Source of the DNA: Gammaproteobacteria bacterium
Lineage (GTDB): Bacteria; Pseudomonadota; Gammaproteobacteria; Steroidobacterales; Foliamicaceae
NCBI GenBank assembly: GCA_011523505.1
Contig: WTGP01000027.1
Location: 1-64,000, forward strand
Length of the DNA: 64,000 bases
Direction of reading: 5' to 3'
Shown piece after piece: positions 27,842 to 36,335 of this stretch (its first letter is position 1; the number at the start of each line of letters is the position of its first letter). The notes beneath the pieces are model-generated. The model was not told the DNA's origin. It made no database searches and saw nothing but the letters and a program-made list of their open reading frames with translations. The translations under genes and the position numbers were made by a program.

Positions 27842-30118
27842 ATGAAGACGACGGCTGCCGACCGGGGCATCGTCAAGCTGCCCGCGCTTACGCCCCACCT
27901 GGAGTTCCACGTCATCGGCGAGCAGCAGACCCTGCTGGTTTCCGAGTCGTTCAATACGCTGCTGCACGGCGAAATCTATTGCAAGCTCCTGCCTGTGCTG
28001 GACGGCCGGCTCGAGCAGGAAGAAATTGCCGCCTCCCTCAAGGCCGGACACACCGACTCCGAAGTTCGAGCGGCCATCGCTTCACTGGCCGCCAGGGGCT
28101 ACGTAGTCTCCGGCGGGCATGGAATGGACAGGGACCGGGCGGCCTATTGGTCGTCCCTCGGCGCGTCGCCATGCCGGGCGGAGCAACGCCTGGCGGAATC
28201 GCGCGTCGAAATAACGGGCGACGAGGGCCGCCTGGCACGGCATCTGGAAGAACTCGGGGCCGCCGTCGGGAACGACGGGCCGAAGCTCAGCGTGATCGTT
28301 TGCGACGAATATCTGCAGGAACGCCTTGCGCAGGAGAATCGCCGCCGGCTTGAAGCAGGTGCGCCATGGATGCTGATGCGCCCTCGCGGTATCCAGCCGC
28401 TGTTCGGTCCAGTATTCCGGGCGGATGGAGAAGGTCCCTGCTGGGCATGCCTGGCTTACCGGCTTGGCGGTCACCAGGAAGTGCATCAGTTTCTCAGGAA
28501 TGTCGCCGGCGAGAAGGCCGCATTCAAACCGTTTGCCGCCGACCCCGCGCTGCTCGATGCACTGTACGGGCTGATCGCGGCGGAGATCGTCAAGTGGCTG
28601 GTGCTCGGCGAGGCGTCGCCGATTCACGAACAGGCTATGACGATGGACATCGGAACGTTCACGAGCTCGCGGCACCGCGTCATGCGCCGGCCGCAGTGCC
28701 CGGCCTGCGGCGACGAAGCCCTTTTCCGTGCGGACCGGGCGCCCGTGGCCTTGCGGCTGAAGTCGAGCCCCAGGGCCGTCAGCAACAGCGGTGGCGCCCG
28801 CACCGTGGCTCCCGAAGTCACGCTGGCGAAATACCGCCACCTGGTGAGCCCGATCAGCGGCGTCGTGACCTGGCTGAAGCGCACTACCGACGAGGCCGAT
28901 TCCTGGCTGCATGTCTATTGGGCGGGGAGCAATCTCGGCATGAGAAGCCGAACCTTGAGTTCGCTCCGGCGCAGCCTGCGCAGCAAGAGCGCCGGCAAGG
29001 GCAGCACGCGCGAGCAGTCGGAGGTCAGCGCGCTGTGCGAGGCCCTCGAGCGGTATTCGGGCTGCCTTCATGGAGACGAGATCCGCGCCCGCAGGCGTTT
29101 TACCGATTTCGCCGCCGATGGGGAGGCAATTCACCCCAACGACGCGCAGCTCTTCAGCGACACTCAGCTTGACAACGCCGAGAACATCAACGCCAAGGGG
29201 CACCCGTACAACATCGTGCCTGGGCGCCTGGATCCCGACGCCGAACTGGACTGGACGCCGGTATGGTCGTTTACGCAGCAGCGCCATCGCTATCTGCCGA
29301 CCTCGATGCTCTACAGCATGGCGCCCGAGCAGCGCACAGCCGGCGACCTGATTGCCGATTCCAACGGCTGCGCCGCGGGCAACACCCTGGAGGAGGCCAT
29401 ACTGCAGGGCTTCTACGAACTGGCCGAGCGCGACGCTTTCGCCGTCTGGTGGTACAACAGGCTCGAAGTGCCGGCCGTGGATCTGGCCAGCTTCGACGAC
29501 GAGTACCTTGCGTCCGCGGCGGACTATTACGGCCGCTTCGAGCGGGACCTGTGGATGCTCGACGTGACCTCCGATATCGGAATTCCCGCATTCGTTGCGC
29601 TCTCGCGACGGCCGGATGCGGAAACCGAGGACATCATCTACGGTGCCGGCGCCCATGCCGATCCGCGCATAGCGGCCCTGCGCGCGGTTTGCGAATTGAA
29701 CCAGTGCCTTACCTGGCTGCCGCGCCCAGGAAGCCGCGACGGCCGGCCCATGATCGACGATCCGCTGGCGCTCTGGTGGTGGAAGACCGCCCGGCTTGCG
29801 GATTGTTCCTGGCTGGCGCCGGCGCAAGATGCGCCGCCGCGCGACGCCGCCCGCTACACGGTGATCGAGACGGCCGACATGCGCGAGGATGTGGAGCATT
29901 GCCGGGCGCTGGTCGAAGCCGCGGGCATGGAGTTCCTGGTCCTGGACCAGACGCGGCCCGACATCGGCATGCCCGTTGTGCGGGTCATCGTGCCGGGCCT
30001 GCGCCATTTCTGGGAACGACTAGCTCCGGGACGCCTGTATGAGGTGCCGGTCAGCATGGGCCGCCGCCGCCGCCCGATGGACGAAGCCGACATTAATCCC
30101 GCACCGGTCATCGCCTGA
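27842..30118 (+). CDS. Fused TOMM leader-binding/ThiF-like + YcaO cyclodehydratase
   Basis: N-terminal leader-binding/E1-like half with Cys pairs (CWACLAYRLGGHQE, CPACGDEALF); YcaO half EQSEVSALCEALERYSG, GCAAGNTLEEAILQGFYELAERDAFAVWWYNRLEVP; C-term INPAPVIA. Confidence 0.92.
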   Translation: MKTTAADRGIVKLPALTPHLEFHVIGEQQTLLVSESFNTLLHGEIYCKLLPVLDGRLEQEEIAASLKAGHTDSEVRAAIASLAARGYVVSGGHGMDRDRAAYWSSLGASPCRAEQRLAESRVEITGDEGRLARHLEELGAAVGNDGPKLSVIVCDEYLQERLAQENRRRLEAGAPWMLMRPRGIQPLFGPVFRADGEGPCWACLAYRLGGHQEVHQFLRNVAGEKAAFKPFAADPALLDALYGLIAAEIVKWLVLGEASPIHEQAMTMDIGTFTSSRHRVMRRPQCPACGDEALFRADRAPVALRLKSSPRAVSNSGGARTVAPEVTLAKYRHLVSPISGVVTWLKRTTDEADSWLHVYWAGSNLGMRSRTLSSLRRSLRSKSAGKGSTREQSEVSALCEALERYSGCLHGDEIRARRRFTDFAADGEAIHPNDAQLFSDTQLDNAENINAKGHPYNIVPGRLDPDAELDWTPVWSFTQQRHRYLPTSMLYSMAPEQRTAGDLIADSNGCAAGNTLEEAILQGFYELAERDAFAVWWYNRLEVPAVDLASFDDEYLASAADYYGRFERDLWMLDVTSDIGIPAFVALSRRPDAETEDIIYGAGAHADPRIAALRAVCELNQCLTWLPRPGSRDGRPMIDDPLALWWWKTARLADCSWLAPAQDAPPRDAARYTVIETADMREDVEHCRALVEAAGMEFLVLDQTRPDIGMPVVRVIVPGLRHFWERLAPGRLYEVPVSMGRRRRPMDEADINPAPVIA

Positions 30119-30127
30119 GGAGACAGT

Positions 30128-31243
30128 GTGGACATCGACGAAGCAATAACGCGGACCCAGGACCGGCTTGCGGAAGAGGGCGGCACCATGGCCGACCTGC
30201 TGGGGCACCTGAGAAACAGGATTTCGGGCGTACTCATCGGGGACCGTGAATGGCAGCGGGTGCTGGAATGCGCCGGGAGACTTCCGATAACGATGGCCGC
30301 CCTGCCATTCGGCTTCGAGCTACCGCTGCACGAGCGCAGGCCGGAAGCGGATTTCGGGGTTTCGCTGGCAAGCGGAACCCGCGCGGGCGCCTGGTTCGAG
30401 AAACTTGCGCGCGGCGATGAAAGCGATGAGACGGCGAGAGCCGTCGTGCGCCTGTTCAGGGATATGGAATCCGAAGGCTCGCCGCTGCGCGAGATCGTCG
30501 GGCGCAAACTGATGCTGGAATACGACATAGGCTCGGCGCGCGGCAACGGGCATGCGCAACCCGGAATCTTCCTACGGCCCGGCGAACGTCCGATCGTGGG
30601 CGGTGACCAGCTGCACGATGTGGGCACGGTGGTTGACGCGCTCGTTTCCTGCGTGGGCTGGGAGATGAGCGATGCTCAGCGGAAGAGCCTCGAAATGGTT
30701 TACCGGGCGCAGCCCGTAGACACGCGAATGGATTCCTTCGGCGTATTTCCGTCCCGCTCGCGCGCGATACGCCTGGCGGTAATGGGCTTCGGATCGCAGC
30801 AGGAAATATGTTCTTTTCTTCAGGACTCGGGCTGGCCCGGCCGGATTTCGGCCGTGGAGTCCGTGATTGCACGCTTCCGGGAGCGGGCGAACATCGTCCG
30901 TTCCGGCGCGAACATCGACGTCGAGGAAAATGGCGTGGGCCCTGCGCTCGGGCTCACGCTCATCGTCAAGCAGAGATATACGAAAGATGCGCGCTACTGG
31001 CTTGACGGGCTTACCGATTGGGACCCGTTTCTGGACGCCCTCGGCCATGAGGACCTGGTAGTCGCGGACAAGCTTCGGGCGCTTGCCGGCTGGGTGTCCA
31101 AACCCTCCATGCTGTTCGGAAAGACCGGGCGTTACGTATTGTTAAGAGGCATTCACCACATCAAGCTGGTCATCTCCGGGAACAGGCTTCGCAAGGCCAA
31201 GGCTTACGTGTTCATGGTGTTGTCCGGAGAGGTGCCGGGCTAG
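30128..31243 (+). CDS. Uncharacterised protein co-transcribed with the YcaO gene
   Basis: 10 bp after the YcaO stop, same strand; coding-like composition; no recognised family (ALPFGFELPLHERRPEADFGVSL..., GPALGLTLIVKQRY..., VLLRGIHHIKLVISG). Confidence 0.75.
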   Translation: MDIDEAITRTQDRLAEEGGTMADLLGHLRNRISGVLIGDREWQRVLECAGRLPITMAALPFGFELPLHERRPEADFGVSLASGTRAGAWFEKLARGDESDETARAVVRLFRDMESEGSPLREIVGRKLMLEYDIGSARGNGHAQPGIFLRPGERPIVGGDQLHDVGTVVDALVSCVGWEMSDAQRKSLEMVYRAQPVDTRMDSFGVFPSRSRAIRLAVMGFGSQQEICSFLQDSGWPGRISAVESVIARFRERANIVRSGANIDVEENGVGPALGLTLIVKQRYTKDARYWLDGLTDWDPFLDALGHEDLVVADKLRALAGWVSKPSMLFGKTGRYVLLRGIHHIKLVISGNRLRKAKAYVFMVLSGEVPG

Positions 31244-31285
31244 GGGCCCGTCAACCCGTTGCGCAGGACATATGCGCGCGAACCA

Positions 31286-31380
31286 TCCCCCGCTCGCGTT
31301 GAGCGGGGGACAGCTTTCAGGATCGAACCGGCGCGGAACCGTAGTTCCGCGTCATGACCGGCGCCTGGCCGGCCGGTTCG
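31286..31380. repeat. Cluster of nested inverted repeats between convergent genes (RNA structure/termination candidate)
   Basis: TCCCCCGCTC-GCGTT-GAGCGGGGGA (31286-31310); CGAACCGGC (31324-31332) pairs with GCCGGTTCG (31372-31380), enclosing GCGGAAC-CGTA-GTTCCGC (31333-31350). Confidence 0.65.
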
Positions 31381-31382
31381 GT

Positions 31383-31634
31383 TTACCAGCAGCAGCAGAG
31401 GCCGGCTGAAATGGCCTCGAGTTGCTCTTCGGTGATGTTCGGATCAGGAGGCAATGCGAGATGCACGGTCTGCATGTCGCTCTCATGAACCTGGATCGTC
31501 ATCGAATCGGGAATCGTAATATCCAATTCCTTGCTGATGGTGTTTTTGGGATCTGCCAACAACTGTTGCCGGAATTCCGCGTCCAGGGCGGACTTCTCGA
31601 CAATCTGCTGTAGCATCTGTTCTCCACTTCTCAT
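31383..31634 (-). CDS. NHLP/TOMM precursor peptide 1, predicted core LCCCW
   Basis: Leader MLQQIVEKSALDAEFRQQLLADPKNTISKELDITIPDSMTIQVHESDMQTVHLALPPDPNITEEQLEAISAG then LCCCW; near-identical to precursor 2. Confidence 0.9.
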   Translation of the reverse strand: MRSGEQMLQQIVEKSALDAEFRQQLLADPKNTISKELDITIPDSMTIQVHESDMQTVHLALPPDPNITEEQLEAISAGLCCCW

Positions 31635-31818
31635 AGTAAACCCCCGTCTTATTGAGTTGCTTCAGAGGCCCGCGCCGCGTTTCCCGTAAAGAATCACAAC
31701 GCTGGTGGAACTCATTGTAACAGACCATGCCATACAATATTCACTGCGCGTTTTGCAGTCGGGGCGATGCCTTGGATCACAGCAAATTCAGCCAGCCCGC
31801 ACCTCGACGCGTGCGCTG

Positions 31819-33048
31819 ATGCGATTCCGCGGCGTCTGTGCGGCTCTCGCGCTCATGGTTCCATGGGGCGCCGCTGCGCAGACTCTTGATTTTTCCGGCG
31901 ACCTGAGCCTGCAGGCCCGCTGGTTTCCGGAAACGCCGGCATTCGCGGGACAGCGTGCGGGAAGCGGAGGCGTGGTCGTTGAGCCCACGCTTTACTGGGA
32001 CATCACGGAAACGGCCAGCTTTACGTTTACCCCGCTTTATCGCTACGACAGCGCCGATTCGCGGCGCAGCCATGCGGACCTGCGCGAGGCCTACCTGCTG
32101 ATGTACGGAGACTGGGGCGAAACCGCCTGGGAGCTTCGCCTGGGAGTGGACCGCGTGTTCTGGGGTGTCGTGGAACTGCACAACCTCGTGGATGTCGTCA
32201 ATCAGTTCGACCTGATCGAGCACCCGCGCGAAGAAGCCAAGCTGGGTCAGCCCATGGCGTACCTGACCCTCTCCGGCGGCTGGGGCATGGCGGAATGGCT
32301 GGTCCTGCCCTACCATCGCAAGCGCACGTTTCCGGGGTCTCACGGACGCTTTCGTGGACCTCTGCCGCTTGTTGACGACGCCTTGTACGAAAGTGGCGAC
32401 GAAGAGCGCCATATCGATCTGGCCGCCCGCTACAGCAACACCATAGGGCGGGTGGACTTTGGCCTGAGCGCGTTCAAGGGAACCAATCGCGAGCCCTTTT
32501 TCGTTCCGGCCCTCCCGCCCGGCCTGATTCCCGGTCCGGACACGCCGTTCATTCCCTACTACGAACAGATCCGGCAATTCGGCCTGGACGCGCAGCTCAC
32601 GACCGGCGACTGGATCTACAAGCTGGAGGCGATTCGCCGCAGCGGCGCCCGCAACCTCGCGGGCGTGGAGGAGAACTACCGCGCCTTCATTCTTGGCCTG
32701 GAACGCAATTTTTACGGAATCTTCGGCTCCGCGGCGGACATGATCGTGTTCGCCGAATGGCACGACGACAGTCGCGGGTCGCTGGCAACGACCGCGTGGG
32801 CCAATGACCTGTTCGTCGGGGCTTCGGTTGCGTTGAACGACGTGCAAAGCACGGAGTTCATCGTCGGCGTCCTGGGTGATTTGAGCCGCAATTACCGCGC
32901 ATTGAACGTGGGAATGAATCGCCGCCTGTCGGACAACTGGTCGATGCGCCTGGAAGCGATCGCGCAATTGCGGGTGGATCCGCTGGACATGACGTACGCG
33001 GGACGGCGGGACAGTTTCGTGGGGCTGGATATCACATACAGCTACTGA
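31819..33048 (+). CDS. Outer-membrane beta-barrel (porin-like) protein
   Basis: Signal peptide MRFRGVCAALALMVPWGAAAQ; alternating aromatic strands; C-terminal SFVGLDITYSY ends in an aromatic residue. Confidence 0.75.
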   Translation: MRFRGVCAALALMVPWGAAAQTLDFSGDLSLQARWFPETPAFAGQRAGSGGVVVEPTLYWDITETASFTFTPLYRYDSADSRRSHADLREAYLLMYGDWGETAWELRLGVDRVFWGVVELHNLVDVVNQFDLIEHPREEAKLGQPMAYLTLSGGWGMAEWLVLPYHRKRTFPGSHGRFRGPLPLVDDALYESGDEERHIDLAARYSNTIGRVDFGLSAFKGTNREPFFVPALPPGLIPGPDTPFIPYYEQIRQFGLDAQLTTGDWIYKLEAIRRSGARNLAGVEENYRAFILGLERNFYGIFGSAADMIVFAEWHDDSRGSLATTAWANDLFVGASVALNDVQSTEFIVGVLGDLSRNYRALNVGMNRRLSDNWSMRLEAIAQLRVDPLDMTYAGRRDSFVGLDITYSY

Positions 33049-33926
33049 TGGAATCGGGGGTGCTGATTGAACGCCTCAAGGCGTACGGCGGGCTGATCCG
33101 CCTGGATCGCCCGACAGGCACCCTGCTGTTGCTGTGGCCTACGCTGTTCGCGTTGTGGCTGGCTTCCGGCGGCGATCCGCCGGCCCGCATCCTGCTTGTA
33201 TTCATTGCCGGCGCCTTCCTGATGCGCTCGGCCGGTTGCGCGGTGAACGACTACGCCGACCGGCGGGTGGACCGACTGGTAAAGCGCACCCGCTCGCGAC
33301 CGCTCGCGACCGGCGCGATCAGGCCCGCGGAGGCCCTTGCCGTGGCCGGCCTGCTGACGGCCTGCGCCGCCTGGCTGGTCTTCAGCCTGCCGCCGCCGGT
33401 AATCGGACTGGCGGTGATGGGAGCGGCCATCGCCGGCTTTTATCCTTTCGCGAAACGGATCATGCCGGCCCCGCAACTGGTGCTCGGGGTGGCGTTTTCG
33501 TGGGGCGTTCCGATGGCGTACGCCGCCGTTTCGGATTTCGGGAATCCCTCCCTATGGTTGCTGTGGCCGCTGACTTTCCTGTGGGTGGTGATTTACGACA
33601 CCGTTTACGCCATGGTGGATCGGGACGACGATGAGCGGATCGGCGTTCCGTCCACGGCGATCGTCCTGGGCCGGCACGACGTGCTGTTCATCGTCGTGGC
33701 GCATGCCACGTACCTGGCGGGCATGATCGGGCTGGGATGGGCGGCCGGCCTTGGGCCGGCTTACTTCGCGGGTGTCGCCGGCGCGATGCTGTGCGCGGGC
33801 CGGCAGATTGCGCTGATACGCGGCAGGGACCGCGAGCGGTGCTTTCAGGCTTTCAACAACAATTCGCTGCTGGGCTTTCTGCTCTTCGCCGGGCTGGCGC
33901 TCGACATGCTCTTCACCACAGGTTGA
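33048..33926 (+). CDS. ubiA: 4-hydroxybenzoate polyprenyltransferase
   Basis: RLDRPTGTLLLLWPTLFALWLA, CAVNDYADRRVDRLVKRTRSRPLATG, YDTVYAMVDRDDDERIGVPSTAI. Confidence 0.94.
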   Translation: MESGVLIERLKAYGGLIRLDRPTGTLLLLWPTLFALWLASGGDPPARILLVFIAGAFLMRSAGCAVNDYADRRVDRLVKRTRSRPLATGAIRPAEALAVAGLLTACAAWLVFSLPPPVIGLAVMGAAIAGFYPFAKRIMPAPQLVLGVAFSWGVPMAYAAVSDFGNPSLWLLWPLTFLWVVIYDTVYAMVDRDDDERIGVPSTAIVLGRHDVLFIVVAHATYLAGMIGLGWAAGLGPAYFAGVAGAMLCAGRQIALIRGRDRERCFQAFNNNSLLGFLLFAGLALDMLFTTG

Positions 33927-34043
33927 CGAGGTACACCCCGGGATGCGATTCCGGGCTGTCTTTGTGATACGATCAGGAAGTCTGGTTGGACTTGCGGTAA
34001 ACATAAGCGGGGCGCAGAGCCGTGATCACTAAGGCAGACAGAC

Positions 34044-34298
34044 ATGTTGTCCGCTGAGGACATGCAGCGCCATCTCATTCAGAGGGCGGCTGACGATAGC
34101 GATTTCCGCAGGGGGCTCATAGCGGATCCCAAGGGCACCCTGTACCAGGAATTCGGCATCGAGATTCCCGACCATATTGAGTTTCACGTGCATCAAAGCG
34201 ACATGCGCACCGTGCATGTCGTTCTGCCGCCCGACCCGGTGCTGGACGAGGAGCAACTCGAAGCGATTTCGGCCGGCATGTGCTGCTGCGGAATCTGA
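34044..34298 (+). CDS. NHLP/TOMM precursor peptide 2, predicted core MCCCGI
   Basis: MLSAEDMQRHLIQRAADDSDFRRGLIADPKGTLYQEFGIEIPDHIEFHVHQSDMRTVHVVLPPDPVLDEEQLEAISAG then MCCCGI. Confidence 0.9.
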   Translation: MLSAEDMQRHLIQRAADDSDFRRGLIADPKGTLYQEFGIEIPDHIEFHVHQSDMRTVHVVLPPDPVLDEEQLEAISAGMCCCGI

Positions 34299-35038
34299 CC
34301 GGGTTCCGTACTGCCGGATGGCTGGCCTGGCTGCCGGCCGGTATTGGCCTGCTCTCCGCAGGGGCCGCGAACGGCCAGTCCATCGAAGCGGCGCGCACGG
34401 CGCTTGGCGAGGGCCGGTTCGTCGAGGCCGCGGAAGTCGCCGAAGCCCTGGACACTTCCGACGGATACGCGCTGGCGGCCGAAGCGCTGGCGATACACGG
34501 GCATTACCTGGCTGCGGAAGACACGAAAGCCGAACTGCTCGGCCGCGCCATGCAATTTGGACAGAAGGCAATTCGAAAGGACTCGGAGAACCCGGCGGCG
34601 CATCTTCAACACGCTCACGCCATGGGGCGCTATACGCAGGCGGTGGGCACGCTGGGGGTCAAGCGCGAATATGCCGGACGGGTGCGGGCGGCGCTGGAGC
34701 GCGCACTGCTACTGAAACCGGGACTGGCCGAGGCGCATCTGAGCCTGGGAGCCTGGCACGCGGAGGCCATCCGGGGCGGTGGATTCATGGCAAGGGTGCT
34801 GTTCGGGGCCAGCGGCAATGAAGCCCGCGCCCACTACAATGCCGCGCTTGAGCTTGCGCCGGACGCCAAGATCGTTCACGCGGAATATGCCCTGGGGCTG
34901 TTGCTTCTGGACAGGCGCAGACACCTCGAAGAAGCCCTCAGCCTTCTGCAGCGCGCCAGGGAGTTGCCCTCCCGGGACGCCCACGACCGCATCGTTCACG
35001 ATCGGGTGATTGCGAAACTGGCGGAGCTTGACACTTGA
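34280..35038 (+). CDS. Periplasmic TPR-like protein
   Basis: Signal-like N-terminus (AGWLAWLPAGIGLLSAGAANGQ); helical TPR-like repeats (LLLKPGLAEAHLSLGAWHAE, HYNAALELAPDAKIVHAEYALGLLLL). GTG start overlaps the end of precursor 2. Confidence 0.72.
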   Translation: MLLRNLTGFRTAGWLAWLPAGIGLLSAGAANGQSIEAARTALGEGRFVEAAEVAEALDTSDGYALAAEALAIHGHYLAAEDTKAELLGRAMQFGQKAIRKDSENPAAHLQHAHAMGRYTQAVGTLGVKREYAGRVRAALERALLLKPGLAEAHLSLGAWHAEAIRGGGFMARVLFGASGNEARAHYNAALELAPDAKIVHAEYALGLLLLDRRRHLEEALSLLQRARELPSRDAHDRIVHDRVIAKLAELDT

Positions 35039-35068
35039 ACATGGCGTTAGAATCCATCGACCGGACAC

Positions 35069-36268
35069 TTGCAGGGCGGCGCCAGGGTTTTGACGACGAA
35101 GCCGATACTTGAGATTCCATCCGCCTACAGGGCCGGATACGAAAAAGCCCGTCTTGAGGATCAGGAAGCGTCCGACAACTACGTCCGGCACACGACCATT
35201 GGCGATCCCCGGCTGGATCCGGTCATGGAGGAAATCGCGGACTTGCCGCCTCCGGCCCTGCATCGGTTCATCCATGCCGGGATAGAACAGCAGCAGGATC
35301 AACTCAAGCGGGCGCCGAAGGCCATGCGCGATTTCTTCGAGGAAATCGAGCACGCTCCGGAGTGGTTCGATTACAAGGCCTGCGACGCTGGAATCCGCGC
35401 CTTTTTTGCAAACGCGAATTTCGTCCTGGTCGCATTCGTCGCGGGCGTCCTGATCGAAGGGTTTACCTCGCTGATCGCAACCTCATTCAATATCACCTCG
35501 CGCACCGTTACCGGGCCCGGAGACCGGCGGCTGAGACAGAACAACCGGCAACTGATGGAGATCTTCGTGCCGGGAGGATTGCACCGCCAGGGTGACGGGT
35601 GGAAGCTATCGGTGCGGGTCAGGTTCGTTCACGCCCGCATCCGCAGCCTACTGGCGAAAGCGGAGCCCTGGGATGCGGGAGCATGGGGCACTCCGCTGAG
35701 CGCGGCGCACCTCGGCTACGCGATATGCGTGTTCTCGATTCGCCTGGTGGAACAGGCAACGTCGGTGGGCGCGAAGTTTACGAAAGACGAGATCGCGAGT
35801 TTTCTGGCCTTGTGGCGCTATGTGGGCCACCTCATGGGCATACCCGATTCCATTCTTTACGCCGATGAAGCGCAGGCGCAACACCTGATCAGGACTACAC
35901 TGAAGTGCGAACCTCCGCCCGGGCGTCATTCCATCGAAATGGCCCAGGCGTTTGTGCACAACGTGCCCACGGTCGCGGGAATCGAGGATCCCAGGGAGGC
36001 CGATTCCGTGCGTGGCCTGGTATTCCGGCTTTCCCGCGCGCTGATCGGCAACGACCTGGCCGACGCCTTGCAGTTTCCGAGAAGCAGCCGAATGGGCACG
36101 CTCTATTTCTTCCGCATGAAGCAGATCGTCACGCGGATGCTCAAGGGAACCCGGTCGGCGCATCTGGCGGATTTCCTTCAACTTCTCGATGTTTCCCAGT
36201 ACGATGAGGAAGGAATGAGCTACGCGATGCCGGACCACTGGCACACTTCGAAGCAGAGCCCCTGGTAA
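35069..36268 (+). CDS. MpaB/rubber-oxygenase-like (DUF2236) family protein
   Basis: APEWFDYKACDAGIRAFFANANFVLVAFVAGVLIEGFTSLIATSFNITSRT...RVRFVHARIRSLL, typical of the MpaB/Lcp-like family. Confidence 0.7.
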   Translation: MQGGARVLTTKPILEIPSAYRAGYEKARLEDQEASDNYVRHTTIGDPRLDPVMEEIADLPPPALHRFIHAGIEQQQDQLKRAPKAMRDFFEEIEHAPEWFDYKACDAGIRAFFANANFVLVAFVAGVLIEGFTSLIATSFNITSRTVTGPGDRRLRQNNRQLMEIFVPGGLHRQGDGWKLSVRVRFVHARIRSLLAKAEPWDAGAWGTPLSAAHLGYAICVFSIRLVEQATSVGAKFTKDEIASFLALWRYVGHLMGIPDSILYADEAQAQHLIRTTLKCEPPPGRHSIEMAQAFVHNVPTVAGIEDPREADSVRGLVFRLSRALIGNDLADALQFPRSSRMGTLYFFRMKQIVTRMLKGTRSAHLADFLQLLDVSQYDEEGMSYAMPDHWHTSKQSPW

Positions 36269-36335
36269 GCATGACCGTGATTTTCGTCGAAGCCCGCGGA
36301 CCGGCCTGTTTCCGGAGCAACTACGGGCCGGCGCG

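Noticed and set aside
33048-33926. UbiA prenyltransferase as a RiPP tailoring enzyme
   Set aside because: Motifs are those of canonical ubiquinone-pathway UbiA (RLDRPTGTLLLLWPTL); it is more likely a housekeeping gene lying within the island.
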